A DNA stretch of 61,807 nucleotides, taken from the NCBI GenBank assembly GCA_023412495.1, contig JAEYNP010000106.1, forward strand, positions 1 to 61,807, given 5' to 3'. This DNA comes from Pseudomonadota bacterium (GTDB taxonomy: Bacteria > Desulfobacterota > Desulfobulbia > Desulfobulbales > Desulfocapsaceae). The translations under genes and the position numbers were made by a program. Positions 19,658 to 29,873 of this stretch are shown piece by piece. Position 1 is the first letter of the stretch, and every line of letters starts with the position of its first letter. The notes below the pieces were generated by a model, which searched no databases, had not been told where the DNA came from, and worked only from the letters and a program-made list of their open reading frames with translations.

Positions 19658-21082
19658 TCAACTTGCGCCGTCATTTTCGAATTCGCGAGGGGTGGTGAAA
19701 CCGCCGGCGAGAGCCCGGTAGAGTGATATGCGGAATTCCAGCAGGTCCCGCCGGGCCGCCAGCAGGTCGCGGCGCAGCCGCTGCGCGTCGGACAGGGCGG
19801 TGAGGACGTCGATGTAATTGCCGACGCCGTTGAAATATTCGAGGCGCAGGCGCTGGTAGGCCTGTTCCGCCAGAATGACCTGCTGCTGGAGGCTTTCGAT
19901 CCGTTCCGCCTGCTTCACCTCACGGACCAGGGCATCCTCCACTTCCCTAAAGGCGGTGAGCGTCGTCTGGGCGTAGGCGGCGAGGAACTGGTCGCGGACG
20001 GCCTCTGTCCTGTCCACCTCGGCCTCGCGCCGGCCGGCGTCGAAGAGCGGAGCCAGCAGATTGCCGGCAAAGGAGGCCAGCCAGTCGTCGAAGAGACGCT
20101 CGGCGCCATCGCCGGTGGTGGAGAGTGAGGCCGTCAGGACCAGCCGGGGATACTGATCGGAGATGGCCGCGGCCAATTCCCGGTCGGCCGCCTGGAGGAG
20201 ATGAAACTCCCGCCGGATGTCGGGCCGCTGGCGTACCAGTTCGAGCGGCAGGCCCGTCGCCGGCAGGGGAGGAATCTCCGGCAGGCGGGAATCGGGTAAA
20301 TCCAGGTCGCTCCCTGGAGGGAGCCCCAGCAGCACCGCCAACTGATGGCGGAGGACCCGGCGTTCGGCTTCGGCGAGGAGTTTCTGTTCCCTGGTCGCCT
20401 CGACCAGCTGCTGCTGGCGGAGTATGTCGACGCTGCGCACCAGCCCGCTGCCGAAGCGCGCCCTGATCAATTCCAGAACCTTCAGGTTCGTTTCGAGCTG
20501 CGCCTCGATCAGATCGAGCTGATTCTCGGCGGTTATCAGCCGAAACCAGGTGACGGCGACCTCGGCCGACAGGGAAAGGGCGGCGGTCCGGTAATCGAGG
20601 AGGCTTGCCTGCGCCAGACTGCGCTCGGCTTCGACGGCCGAATTGATCCGCCCCCAGAGGTCCGCCTCGTACTCGGAAAAAAGGCCGAGCAGCAGCTGGT
20701 TGTCTCCTTCGGGGTCGCCGCGCCGGACCTCCCCCGCGGCCTCCGCATCCAGGAGGGGATACAGTGCCGCCGACTCTCTTCTGGCCACCGCGCGCGCCTC
20801 CCGCAGCCTGTGCCAGGCGGTTTCCAGGGTGAAGTTCGAGCGCAGCGCCGTCTCGACGAGACGGTTCAGCGTTCTGTCGTCAAAGGCCGTCCACCACCTG
20901 TCGGGGGTTTCGGCGAAGCCGGAGGCGGAAAAGGCTTGTGGAACCGCAACCGGCAGCGGGATCTCCGAGCTCTGCGGCGCACAGGCCGCGACGGCAGTTA
21001 GCAGCAAGAGGATGCTATGCGCCCTCCTTTTGCATCCCCGAAAAAAACTGCCGAAATCGATGTGCGTGGAGTCCTTCTGCAT
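19658..21082 (-). CDS. RND outer-membrane factor lipoprotein (NodT/TolC family)
   Basis: A 474-residue outer-membrane efflux protein with two OEP domains rich in long amphipathic helices (about 90-270 and 280-460). The N-terminus has a basic/hydrophobic signal ending in a lipobox (AVAAC, Cys about residue 34), typical of NodT-type lipoproteins. A Met ten codons upstream is possible. It would dock with the adaptor at 16228-17460 and the RND permease. It is on the same strand but separated from them by the two secreted-protein genes, so the whole 13.1-21.1 kb block may be one functional unit. Confidence 0.9.
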   Translation of the reverse strand: MQKDSTHIDFGSFFRGCKRRAHSILLLLTAVAACAPQSSEIPLPVAVPQAFSASGFAETPDRWWTAFDDRTLNRLVETALRSNFTLETAWHRLREARAVARRESAALYPLLDAEAAGEVRRGDPEGDNQLLLGLFSEYEADLWGRINSAVEAERSLAQASLLDYRTAALSLSAEVAVTWFRLITAENQLDLIEAQLETNLKVLELIRARFGSGLVRSVDILRQQQLVEATREQKLLAEAERRVLRHQLAVLLGLPPGSDLDLPDSRLPEIPPLPATGLPLELVRQRPDIRREFHLLQAADRELAAAISDQYPRLVLTASLSTTGDGAERLFDDWLASFAGNLLAPLFDAGRREAEVDRTEAVRDQFLAAYAQTTLTAFREVEDALVREVKQAERIESLQQQVILAEQAYQRLRLEYFNGVGNYIDVLTALSDAQRLRRDLLAARRDLLEFRISLYRALAGGFTTPREFENDGAS

Positions 21083-21338
21083 GTATTCCGCCTTGTGCGC
21101 CAGCCGGGGCATCTGAGGTGCTCTTTTTCGGGACGGTCGCCTGCCGGTCGTGGTTCACCCAAAGATAAGCATTTTCCGAGTGTTCTTCCGGGAGAATAGA
21201 AATCCGTCTCAAGCGGGTCTTGAGAGTCGTTGCGGAAAGCTTGAGGGCGAAGAGGTCGAGAGTGCATAAGGTATTTTTGAGGTCTTTGAGGATAATTGGA
21301 AAACTACTGCAGCTCTTTCGAGAGCGGGGAGGGGACTT

Positions 21339-22083
21339 ATGAAGAAATCTGATCCTGGCGGCAGAGCGATCTCACCTCGGTGGCCGGTGGTTGCGATGAT
21401 GATCGTGTACTTGGCCGGCATGCCGTCCGCCACTTTCGGCTATAACGGCTATGACGGCGGCGGTGTATACAGGGAGCGGCCTCTTCGCGATGCCATCGAG
21501 ATAACTATTGCCGAGGACGAGATCGTGGCTTTTCTTGCCGGGACAAGCCCGCGGCAGATCGATCTGGAGCTCGGGGAAACGGTGAAAAGCATACGGACGG
21601 CCGGACAGGTCGGCGCTGTTGTCACTTCCGAACGGTTGCTGGCCATCTCGACGGAAATGGTACAGTGGTTCCTTGTCGCTGAATATCGGCGAAACAGCCT
21701 CCGAAAGTCAAATGTCGGATTACCTGGTTCTTTTTGTCACCGGGGAACGAGGTATTGTATTCGATCCCGCCTTGCACCGCTTTGTGACCTTTGATCTTCC
21801 CTTGGGGGAGAGGATAGTCGACCAGCTTGTGTATGCCGATGTCGCCGTCTTCGTCACTCCGGACCGGACCGTCGGTTATAAAAGCGGCGGCGGCAATTTT
21901 CGGGAACGCTCCTTTTCCGGTGGCGAAACATTCCGCCAGCTGAAGGTGCTGGCCGCGGGCCTGATCTCGGTCATCACCTCTGACCGAGCCCTGCTGTTTC
22001 AAGGCCCTTCGGCTCGGTGGATGGAGTGGACCGAGGGAGATCTGGAGGGAGTAGGAGGCGTTTACTCCCCTTCCGAATATTGA
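21339..22083 (+). pseudogene. exported repeat protein, frameshifted
   Basis: Two overlapping frames read as one protein if a single extra T in GGTTCC near 21665-21670 is removed. The first frame gives a signal peptide (MKKSDPGG..., hydrophobic about 16-30) and continues to ISTEMVQW; the second continues SLSLNIGETASE to the stop at 22083, about 247 residues in all. The joined protein shows four repeats of roughly 45-50 residues, each starting with a VTxxR motif (VVTSERLLAIS, FVTGERGIVFD, FVTPDRTVGYK, VITSDRALLFQ), resembling beta-propeller-like blades. No family recognised. Either a recent inactivation or a sequencing error at a short homopolymer. It is divergent from the outer-membrane factor gene. 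Confidence 0.65.
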
Positions 22084-22179
22084 AGAATAGGCATTTTCTC
22101 TCCTCTTTTTTCTTCGATTGATATAACCTGAAGGCTGGATGCAGCTTATTTATTCCAGCCGCCGGCATGCCTTGTATCA

Positions 22180-24615
22180 ATGAAGAAAACCCTCCGCTTC
22201 ACGCTCATCGTCCTCCTTGGATCGGCCATCGTCATTGCCTTGATCCTGCTCTCGGCGCCCTACCTGCTCGAAGCCTTCGTCCTGCCGCGCCTGCTCGCCC
22301 GCGCCGGGTTGCCGGCGGAATCGGTCGAAGTCTGGCGGCTGACCCCGTTCCGCCTGCAGGGGTCGGTTGCACTGCCCGATGGCGGCAAGGATTTCCTGAC
22401 CATCCCGCGCCTGGAGATCAGCTACACGCCCGGTTCTCTGCGGCAGGGGCGCCTCACCCGGCTCGCGCTCGACCACGCCGCCCTGCACCTGGAGCTGCGG
22501 GACGGCCGGCCGGCGCTGCCGACATTCGAGGCAAGACCTCCGGCACAGCACGATGACCAGGGGCCACTCTCTGTCCCCCTGATGGTGGAGGAGGTGGTCC
22601 TCAACTCGTGCAGCCTGATCCTGCGCGAACCGGGTCAGCCGGACCTGCGAATCGACCTCACTGCCCGCAGCAGGCAGAAGTTTTCCCGGGCAGGCGATGC
22701 TGGATACCGGCTCGACTCGCTCGATGGGACCTTCAGCATGACCGATGGGATCAGCGCCACCGGCAGCCTCTTGTTCGCAGCAGGGGAAGATCGGCACCAG
22801 GCATCTCTGACCGTCGAGAGCGGCCGATTGCCGGCGCTTTCCCGCTTCCTGCCGGCCGGCCTCGACGGCTCCATGCTCGGCAGGCTTTCCCTGACGAGCA
22901 CATTTTTCCTGAATGGCCGGACGCTCGACCTCGAATACATCGAAGCCAGCGGCTCGCTCAGCCGCTTCCACGCCGTCTCCGACGCATTCGAGGCCCTCGG
23001 CGCCGGCACGGAAAAGGTTCTGGAGTACGCCCTTTCCGGGACCCCCGAGAAACTGGAGTACAAGATCTCCGGCCTGCAAGTGACGCGCCCCGTGCGCCTT
23101 TCCGCCTCGGTCCACGGCAGCGCGGCAGCCGTTGGGGAGGGAGAATATCGCTTCGACGGCGGCATCGACACCGTTCTCGGCGGCCTCGCCCATGCCGGTG
23201 AGATGGCTGATGTCGCCATTCCGGGCACCTTCAGTGTTCTGTATTCGGCGGATCGCCTCGAGGCCGACGTATCGCTTGCCGGCCGCCCGCCGCCCCTCGG
23301 CAATGCGGAAATGCCGATAAAGATGCCATCCTTTTCGGCCGCCGCCCATCTGGTCAGTCGCGGGGACCGGCTTTCTGCGCACATCTCCGGAAAGATCCCG
23401 GAGCTGACCCTGCCTGCCGGGAAACTGTCTCTGACGGACATCGCCCTCGAGCTGCCGGTGGAGCTGAACGGAGCGGCCGGGCAGACGAACGAAGCCGGCA
23501 GCTTCTCCATCGGCGAAATCCGCCTGGACAAGGCGAGGCTCGCATCGCTTGCCGGCTCGATCACCCAGGACGGGGAAATATTCCGCCTGAACGGTTCCGC
23601 CCGGGCGCTCTTCGACCCCAAACTGAAAGCGGTCCTCCGCGGCAGGGCGGCGCCGCGGGATGGGAGCTACGAGCTCTCCTGGAGCCTTCCCGACTCCGCA
23701 ATCTCCTCGTCCTCGCTGCCGCCCATCCCCGGCCTTCCCCAGGACCTCTCCTTCGATTCCCGGCTTGCGGCCGAGGGCAACATCAGCTATGGGCCCGAGG
23801 GGCTCGCCGGCGCGGCTCGGGGCGCTATCCGCGATGGAAATCTCAGTCTGCCGGAGCAGGGCCTCACGCTGAACGGCATCGACTGCAGCCTGGAGCTTCC
23901 GCGACTGCCGGAACTGGTCTCGAGCCCGAGCCAGAGCTGCACCGCCGCGGCGATCGATGTCGGCAGGCTGCATTTCAGCGATGCCGCCGCCACCTTTCGC
24001 ATCGAAAACCGGGAAACCTTGTTTATCGAGCAGAGCCGGGCCAACTGGAGCCAGGGCACGGTCGAGTTCGGCAGTCTGCGGCTCTCCTCGGACAAGCCGG
24101 AAATCGATACGACCCTCTACTGCAGCCATATCAACATGGCGGAGCTGCTCAACCAGTTCGGGTTCGAACAGACCGAGGGACAGGGCTCCCTGAACGGCAG
24201 GCTGCCGGTCAGACTGTCGGAAAAGGGCTTGATTTTCGACGAAGGTTTTTTGTTTTCGACGCCCGGGACAGGTGGTATCGTGCGCTTTACCAACACCGAC
24301 ATGCTGCGCCGGGGCATGGCCGACGTCGGCGAAGCTGGGTACCTCAGCTATGCGCTCAGGGCGATGGAAAATTTCGCCTACGACTGGACGAGGCTCTCCT
24401 TCGACACCGAGGGCGAAAACCTCCTCCTGTCCATGAATCTCGAAGGCAAGCCGCGCACGCCGCTGCCCTTCGGCTTCAAGGATGGCCGGATTGTCGAGGC
24501 CGAGCGGGGCGAGCTGCAGTATCCGCTGCGCCTCGACGTGAACTTCCGACTGCCCCTGGCCCAGCTGCTGGAGATCGGCCAGAGCATCAAATCCCTGATG
24601 GAGAACAAACAATGA
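22180..24615 (+). CDS. ydbH: YdbH-like AsmA-superfamily intermembrane lipid transport protein
   Basis: An 811-residue protein with one N-terminal membrane anchor (about 8-28) and a long beta-rich periplasmic body, the layout of the AsmA-like bridge proteins (YdbH, TamB, YhdP). It is similar in size to E. coli YdbH. Such proteins form a hydrophobic groove that carries phospholipids between inner and outer membrane. The assignment rests on the gene order: a YnbE-type lipoprotein and a YdbL (DUF1318) protein follow directly, as in E. coli ydbH-ynbE-ydbL. Its stop overlaps the ynbE start (ATGA). The ATG lies after a weak purine stretch. Confidence 0.85.
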   Translation: MKKTLRFTLIVLLGSAIVIALILLSAPYLLEAFVLPRLLARAGLPAESVEVWRLTPFRLQGSVALPDGGKDFLTIPRLEISYTPGSLRQGRLTRLALDHAALHLELRDGRPALPTFEARPPAQHDDQGPLSVPLMVEEVVLNSCSLILREPGQPDLRIDLTARSRQKFSRAGDAGYRLDSLDGTFSMTDGISATGSLLFAAGEDRHQASLTVESGRLPALSRFLPAGLDGSMLGRLSLTSTFFLNGRTLDLEYIEASGSLSRFHAVSDAFEALGAGTEKVLEYALSGTPEKLEYKISGLQVTRPVRLSASVHGSAAAVGEGEYRFDGGIDTVLGGLAHAGEMADVAIPGTFSVLYSADRLEADVSLAGRPPPLGNAEMPIKMPSFSAAAHLVSRGDRLSAHISGKIPELTLPAGKLSLTDIALELPVELNGAAGQTNEAGSFSIGEIRLDKARLASLAGSITQDGEIFRLNGSARALFDPKLKAVLRGRAAPRDGSYELSWSLPDSAISSSSLPPIPGLPQDLSFDSRLAAEGNISYGPEGLAGAARGAIRDGNLSLPEQGLTLNGIDCSLELPRLPELVSSPSQSCTAAAIDVGRLHFSDAAATFRIENRETLFIEQSRANWSQGTVEFGSLRLSSDKPEIDTTLYCSHINMAELLNQFGFEQTEGQGSLNGRLPVRLSEKGLIFDEGFLFSTPGTGGIVRFTNTDMLRRGMADVGEAGYLSYALRAMENFAYDWTRLSFDTEGENLLLSMNLEGKPRTPLPFGFKDGRIVEAERGELQYPLRLDVNFRLPLAQLLEIGQSIKSLMENKQ

Positions 24616-24839
24616 TTTTTCGGCATCTCACCCTTTTCTTCCTGTTCATCATGGTGGCGATACTGCCGGCCTGCACCAGACACCAGGTCGAGGTCAAGCC
24701 GGTGGAAATCAAACCCATCCACATCACCATCGACGTGAATGTCAAGGTCGACCGGGCGCTCGACAATTTCTTCGAGGATATCGACGAGGCCGCCTATGGC
24801 GACAAGAGCAAAAGCGAATCTAAGTCAAAAACCAATTAA
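24612..24839 (+). CDS. ynbE: YnbE-like outer-membrane lipoprotein
   Basis: A 75-residue lipoprotein. The signal peptide ends in the lipobox ILPAC (Cys21). The mature part carries the YnbE pattern of alternating Val/Lys/Ile residues (VEVKPVEIKPIHITIDVNVKVDR) and a charged C-terminus. In E. coli YnbE multimerises and pairs with YdbH to complete the periplasmic lipid bridge. Translationally coupled to the YdbH gene by a 4-base overlap. Confidence 0.88.
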   Translation: MIFRHLTLFFLFIMVAILPACTRHQVEVKPVEIKPIHITIDVNVKVDRALDNFFEDIDEAAYGDKSKSESKSKTN

Positions 24840-24862
24840 ACAGCCGAGGCTGGAGGGGAATC

Positions 24863-25234
24863 ATGCATAACAGGAACAGTATCACGCTCGTCGTCTGTCT
24901 GCTGGTATCGCTGCTGCTTGGCGGCTTCACCGCCCAGGCCGCATCGGTCAAGGAAAGGATGCTGGCCCGGATCCCGGCAATCAACGCTCTCAAGGACCAG
25001 GGACTGATCGGTGAAAACAACCAAGGCTACCTTGAATATCGCAGCGGGCAGCAGCCAGAAAAGGAGACCGTCACGTCCGAGAACGCGGACCGCCGCACGG
25101 TCTACGCCGAGATCGCCCGGAAGGAGGGGGTCGGCATAGACCTGGTGGAGAAGCGCCGGGCCCTGCAGATCGCCCAGATCGGCAGCGCCGGACACTGGTT
25201 CCAGAGGCCCGACGGCAGCTGGTACAAGAAATAA
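24863..25234 (+). CDS. ydbL: YdbL-like periplasmic protein (DUF1318)
   Basis: A 123-residue exported protein with a signal peptide (cleavage near AQA, about residue 27) and the DUF1318 signature around LKDQGLIGENNQGYLE. YdbL is proposed to modulate YnbE multimer formation on the YdbH bridge. GGAGG precedes the start. Last gene of the three-gene set. The following 240 bases (25235-25474) contain no recognised gene. Confidence 0.9.
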   Translation: MHNRNSITLVVCLLVSLLLGGFTAQAASVKERMLARIPAINALKDQGLIGENNQGYLEYRSGQQPEKETVTSENADRRTVYAEIARKEGVGIDLVEKRRALQIAQIGSAGHWFQRPDGSWYKK

Positions 25235-25474
25235 CCCTGCAAAAGAAGAAAGCCGCGCCTTCTCTTTTCACCCTGCGCCTGGCCGAACCTGTGAAATACG
25301 GTTGAAAGACGTCAAGGATACATGCCGGACCCGACAGCTCAATGAGCAAAACTGCAGCATGATATATGCGTTTTCGACGGCGCACGCCTTCGGTGAGGCC
25401 CGTTTTGCGGAAGTCCTGCCTCGGGTGGCAACGATGCCTTGCGCCGGCACCACAACCACAGACAGGAGCACGAA

Positions 25475-26641
25475 ATGAAAAATACCAAGAAATCAGTCAC
25501 ACTCTGCATTTTCGGGATCCCTTCATTTTTGGCCCTGGCTGCCGCTCCGGCGACATGGGCAGCGCAGGTCGAAACCCTGCAGTCAGCGAAAGGCACTGTC
25601 GTCCAGGTCGAGAGACTGGCAGGCGGATTGAATCACCCCTGGGGGATGGCCTTTCTTCCGGACGGCCGCCTGCTGGTTACCGAGCGTAACACGGGCAAGC
25701 TGTATTTTCTGCAGACCGACAACACCCTGTCCGAACCCCTGCAGGGCGTACCGGAAGTTCGGGCGCAGGGACAGGGCGGACTGATGGATGTGGCGATCGA
25801 TCCAGACTTCGCTGGAAACAGCTATATCTATCTCTCCTACGCCAAGCCCGGGGAGGCCGGCAAGGCGACCACCGCCCTCGGCCGCGGCAAGCTGGCCGGC
25901 GACCGTATCGAGGGGTTTCAGGATATCTTCGTGCAGGAGCCCTATATCGAGGGCACGGCCCACTTCGGCAACCGCATTGAATTCTCGCCAGACGGCAAGT
26001 ATCTCTATCTTGCGCTGGGCGAGAGGTTTCAGTTCGACCCAGCCCAGGACCTCGCCAACCACCTCGGCACGGTGATCCGCATTTTCCCGGACGGCGGCGT
26101 GCCGCAGGACAATCCCTTCGTCGGCCGACCGAACGTGAAGGATGAGATCTGGTCGTACGGCCACCGCAATATCGAGGCGATGGCGTTCCAGCCTGAGACC
26201 GGCGCGCTCTGGGTCGGGGAGATGGGGCCAAGGGGCGGCGACGAGCTGAACAAGATCGAAAAAGGCGCCAATTACGGCTGGCCGATCGTCAGCTGGGGCG
26301 AGCATTATAACGGCAGGGACATCCCCGACCCGCCGACCCGTCCGGAATATGAGGACGCCGCCAGGCACTGGACTCCAGTCATCTCCCCTTCCGGCATGGA
26401 ATTTTACCGAGGGAATATGTTTCCGGGCTGGAAAAACAACGCGCTCATCGGCGGGCTGACAACCCGTGAGCTCGTCCGCCTGGTGTTCGACGGCACGGAG
26501 GTCAGGGAAGAAGACCGCCTGCCCCTGCCGGCGCGCATCCGGGATGTCGAAACGGCCCCGGATGGCTCGATCTATGTGCTGACCGACCAGGACGACGGCG
26601 GCGTCCTTCGCATCGCTCCCACGAAAGAGGCATCGAGGTAA
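25475..26641 (+). CDS. PQQ-dependent aldose sugar dehydrogenase-like protein (GSDH/YliI family)
   Basis: A 388-residue periplasmic six-bladed propeller protein. It has a signal peptide (cleavage near WAA, about 30). LNHPWGMAFLPDGRLLVTER is the conserved N-terminal blade with the catalytic-His region (NHPW), and GEMGPRGGDELNKI plus GANYGWP are the calcium/PQQ-site motifs of soluble glucose/aldose dehydrogenases. The family oxidises sugars in the periplasm using PQQ. I see no PQQ synthesis genes here, so PQQ would come from elsewhere in the genome or be scavenged. Start chosen at the ATG with AGGAG six bases upstream; the frame is open 12 codons further. Confidence 0.9.
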   Translation: MKNTKKSVTLCIFGIPSFLALAAAPATWAAQVETLQSAKGTVVQVERLAGGLNHPWGMAFLPDGRLLVTERNTGKLYFLQTDNTLSEPLQGVPEVRAQGQGGLMDVAIDPDFAGNSYIYLSYAKPGEAGKATTALGRGKLAGDRIEGFQDIFVQEPYIEGTAHFGNRIEFSPDGKYLYLALGERFQFDPAQDLANHLGTVIRIFPDGGVPQDNPFVGRPNVKDEIWSYGHRNIEAMAFQPETGALWVGEMGPRGGDELNKIEKGANYGWPIVSWGEHYNGRDIPDPPTRPEYEDAARHWTPVISPSGMEFYRGNMFPGWKNNALIGGLTTRELVRLVFDGTEVREEDRLPLPARIRDVETAPDGSIYVLTDQDDGGVLRIAPTKEASR

Positions 26642-26888
26642 GGGTTCGAGGCCTTCGGCTCTCGGTATAATAGAGGGTACTACCCTACAAAAAGGTGCCT
26701 GCTTTCTTTTTCTCCTCTACAGGTGTAAAAGGTACATGCTTTTGCCCGGGGATGGTTATCTCATCGTTCAGTTACCTGGGGATGTTCAAGCTCGGCATAT
26801 AAAGAGCCGGTCAGCGGAACAGGCAGAAAGAAAACGTCCAGATCCATATGGACAGCATGAAAGGATATCAATCCCAAGGAGGGGAGAA

Positions 26889-27464
26889 ATGAAGAAGATC
26901 GTATTCATCCATGGCGGGCCCCGGAAGAACGGCAACACCCGGGCGGTGACCGCCCTGGCCATTGACGCCGCCCGCAGGCAGGGGGCCGAAGTCGCCGAGA
27001 TCGACGCCACCACCCTTGAATTCAAGGTGCCGGGATGCCTCGGTTGCCAGAAATGCCAGAAATCCGAGCAGTTCCGCTGCTCGATCGGCGATCAGGTGGC
27101 CGAGGCGGTCGCCACCCTGCCGGCCTACGACGTGATCGTGCTGTCGACCCCGCTCTACTGGTGGAGCTATGCCGCCCAGCTGAAGATCTTCATCGATCGC
27201 ATGTATTCCCTCTGCAAGTTCGGGGACGGGGAGTACCGCATGGCGCTTGCCGGCAGGAAGCTGGCCCTGATCGCCACCGCGGGCGGCCCGATGGAGAGCA
27301 ACCTCGACCTGCTGGAGAGCCAGTTGAAGAACCCCGCCGAGATGATGGGCTGCTCCTTTGCGTCCTGCCTCTTTCCCAATGTCCAAACGGAGCCTGGCAG
27401 GTTGGCGGACGATCCGGCGGTTGCGGAAAAGGCTTGCGAATTCGCAAGGATGCTTGCCGGCTGA
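26889..27464 (+). CDS. NADPH-dependent FMN reductase, iron-sulfur flavoprotein-like
   Basis: A 191-residue flavodoxin-fold protein. HGGPRKNGNTRAV (8-20) is the FMN phosphate loop. Cys50, Cys53, Cys56 and Cys64 form a CX2CX2CX7C motif, matching the compact [4Fe-4S] motif of Isf flavoproteins of strict anaerobes. STPLYWWSYAAQLKIFIDR is the conserved flavin-binding segment. Likely an electron-transfer or detoxification reductase. The start at 26889 follows GGAGGGGAG; upstream codons are non-conserved. The preceding gap (26642-26888) carries a TATAAT at 26666-26671 and a small AGGGTACTACCCT hairpin. Confidence 0.85.
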   Translation: MKKIVFIHGGPRKNGNTRAVTALAIDAARRQGAEVAEIDATTLEFKVPGCLGCQKCQKSEQFRCSIGDQVAEAVATLPAYDVIVLSTPLYWWSYAAQLKIFIDRMYSLCKFGDGEYRMALAGRKLALIATAGGPMESNLDLLESQLKNPAEMMGCSFASCLFPNVQTEPGRLADDPAVAEKACEFARMLAG

Positions 27465-27586
27465 AGGCGAGGTTTCGGTTGCCGCCCCTGCCGCCGGGCA
27501 GGCTTGCCGGATTTGGCCCCTCGGACTTGTGCAGACAATGGGGCACCAAGAACAGGCACTCCCCGGAAAGAGGGAGCGCCCGATCC

Positions 27587-29758
27587 TTATACCCTGAAGC
27601 GTCCCACGATCTTCTGCAGCTTGTCCGACAGCGCCGACAGATCCTCCGCCTTTTGGCCGACCTGGTCAATGGAGGTCGACACCTCCTGCACTGACTGGTT
27701 GACCTCGGTAATTTCGCTGGTAATCGAGGCTATGACCACATTTCCTTGGCTGACGTTCTGATTGACCTCCTGAATGCCCTGGGATGTCTGGTCGATATTA
27801 TCGGCGATTTCCTGAGTGGTGGCAGCCTGGCTTTCCATATCCATGGAAATCGAGGAGACGATGTCGCCGGCCTCCTTTATGATATTCAGGATATTGCCGA
27901 CTTCCGTTACGGTTTCATCGGTTGCCTCCTGAATATTGCCGATCTGATCCCGGACCATCTGGGTGGCCTGCGCGGTCTGTTTGGCCAGCATCTTGATCTC
28001 CGTCGCCACCACGGCAAAGCCTTTGCCCGACTCGCCGGCCCTGGCCGCCTCGATGGTGGCGTTGAGCGCCAGGAGGTTGATCTGCTCGGAGATTTCCGAA
28101 ATCGCCTCGGTAACCTTGCTGATCTCCCGAGCCCCGTCGCCCAGTTTGCCGAGTTTTTCGGAAACGTCGCCGGCCTTGGCCACCGCTGAACCGGAAATAT
28201 TGCGGGATTCTTCTGACTTGCTGGCTATATCACGGATGGAATCGGTCATGGATTTGGTCGATGAGGCGACCATGTCCACATTGGTGGCTGCCTGTTCGCA
28301 AGCGGAGGCCACACTCGACATATTGACGCTCATCTCCTCGGAACCTGCGGCCACGGTCCTCGATCGGTCCGCCATCGATTTGGCCGCCGAGGTCATCTGG
28401 GCGGCAATGGCGGAAAGAGACAGGGAGGAGGCATTCAGCGACGCGGCATCATTGACGATTTGCCTGATCAGATCCTGCAGCTTATCCATGAAGACATTGA
28501 ACCAGGTGGCCATTTCGCCGACCTCGTCCTTCCCCTTGACCTCCAGACGCTTGGTGAGATCGCCTTCCCCTTCGGCTATGTCCTTGAGCATATCGGCGGT
28601 TCTGCGGATCGGCCGGGACACTCCGCCCGCCGAAAACCACAGCAGAACAATAGCGACGCCGCAGATACCGAGCCCCGCCGTAACCTGCAGGATGGCGGCA
28701 TTCTGCCCTGCTTCCGAGATTTCCCTGTCGAGGGCGATGGCATCGGCCAGAACCGTATCCTTTTTGACCTGAATCATAACCGACCAGGGTTTTTCAGTAC
28801 GGCCAAGGGGAATGGGGGCAATGACTTCGAATTTATTTACTGCCGGATTGAGCACCGCCTCACTCTTGCCGCCCTGGATATCCTTCAGATATCTCTCCCA
28901 ATCGCCGCTGATGATTTCCTTGAAATGCTTGCCTATCAAGTCCGGCTTCTCGCTGTGGGCTACGATCAGGCCGGCGTTGCTGACGATAATGACTTCACCC
29001 TGCCCGTCGAAAAGCTCTTTGTCGACGTTTTGCGACAATCTCTGGACGAAGTCGAGGTTATAGTCGGTTCCGGCCACGCCATAGAATTTGTCGCCCACCA
29101 GGATGGGCACGGAGAGCGTCGTGAGCCACACCTGCTTGCCCTGAACGATGTAGGGGAAGGGGTCGAGCACGCTTTCCCGGTGATTTTCCCTGGGGCCGAT
29201 ATACCAGCCGCCCTTGAGGACCCCGTTGGGGTGGCGATCCATGGTGTCGTACTCGACCAGGGGCTGAACCGCGATGCGGCCGTTTTCGTCGCGATTCCAA
29301 TACGGCGTGAAGCGGCCCGTCTGGGCGTTGTTGCCGTCATTGCCCGTTTTAAACATCGCGTCCTGGCCGTCAAGGGCATCCGGCTCCCAGCAGGAGTACG
29401 TTCCATTGAAGTTTGGATTATCCTTCAACACCTTGAGGAGAATGGCATTGATCTGATCTCGCCCCAGCTGGAGTCCTCCATTGTCCTCGGATTTTGCGAC
29501 CATGAAGGTATCCGCCATTGTTCGGGCAGCATCGAGCGCCACCACGAAATCGACCGAAATCTTCTCGGCATAATTACCGGCAAGATTCTTCAGGCCGTCC
29601 AGCGACCTTGCTTCTATCAGTTCGGAAACCCTCTCATTCACGACCTTTTGCGTCGATCTGGCGGAATATAGTCCGTATCCGACCAGGATGGCGGACGAAA
29701 AAATGAGGCAAAGACCTGCGATTGCAGATATCTTCGTCCTCACGGATTTGAATTGCAT
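27587..29758 (-). CDS. methyl-accepting chemotaxis protein with dCACHE sensor
   Basis: A 723-residue chemoreceptor. A membrane helix near the N-terminus (about 10-30) is followed by a long periplasmic dCACHE-type domain (about 40-340; contains [11 protein letters not shown], typical of Cache ligand pockets), a second helix (about 350-375), a HAMP domain with [18 protein letters not shown], and a cytoplasmic coiled-coil signalling domain with the tip [25 protein letters not shown]. There is no C-terminal CheR pentapeptide. The ligand is unknown; Cache domains often bind amino or carboxylic acids. AGGAGATGAG lies before the ATG, and a sigma-54-type promoter lies about 100 bases upstream. Confidence 0.95.
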   Translation of the reverse strand: MQFKSVRTKISAIAGLCLIFSSAILVGYGLYSARSTQKVVNERVSELIEARSLDGLKNLAGNYAEKISVDFVVALDAARTMADTFMVAKSEDNGGLQLGRDQINAILLKVLKDNPNFNGTYSCWEPDALDGQDAMFKTGNDGNNAQTGRFTPYWNRDENGRIAVQPLVEYDTMDRHPNGVLKGGWYIGPRENHRESVLDPFPYIVQGKQVWLTTLSVPILVGDKFYGVAGTDYNLDFVQRLSQNVDKELFDGQGEVIIVSNAGLIVAHSEKPDLIGKHFKEIISGDWERYLKDIQGGKSEAVLNPAVNKFEVIAPIPLGRTEKPWSVMIQVKKDTVLADAIALDREISEAGQNAAILQVTAGLGICGVAIVLLWFSAGGVSRPIRRTADMLKDIAEGEGDLTKRLEVKGKDEVGEMATWFNVFMDKLQDLIRQIVNDAASLNASSLSLSAIAAQMTSAAKSMADRSRTVAAGSEEMSVNMSSVASACEQAATNVDMVASSTKSMTDSIRDIASKSEESRNISGSAVAKAGDVSEKLGKLGDGAREISKVTEAISEISEQINLLALNATIEAARAGESGKGFAVVATEIKMLAKQTAQATQMVRDQIGNIQEATDETVTEVGNILNIIKEAGDIVSSISMDMESQAATTQEIADNIDQTSQGIQEVNQNVSQGNVVIASITSEITEVNQSVQEVSTSIDQVGQKAEDLSALSDKLQKIVGRFRV

Positions 29759-29858
29759 TTCTCATCTCCTATGGTTCAAATTTCACGATACTACAAGCCG
29801 TTAGTTGGATTGTACGGATCTGGAACAGCTTTGCCAAACGAGCCTCCAAAAGAGGTTT

Positions 29859-29873
29859 ACAAAAAACGTGCCA
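29859..29873 (-). promoter_or_regulatory. sigma-54 promoter of the chemoreceptor gene
   Basis: Read on the minus strand, TGGCACG is followed by five T and TTGT, with the conserved GG and G exactly 12 bases apart. It lies 101 bases before the chemoreceptor start. A good -24 element and near-consensus -12 element. Confidence 0.7.

Noticed and set aside
22177..24612. 811-codon open frame antisense to the YdbH-like gene
   Set aside because: It exactly mirrors the sense gene in a GC-rich region, has a Gln/Gly/Arg-heavy composition and no domain; a codon-bias shadow.
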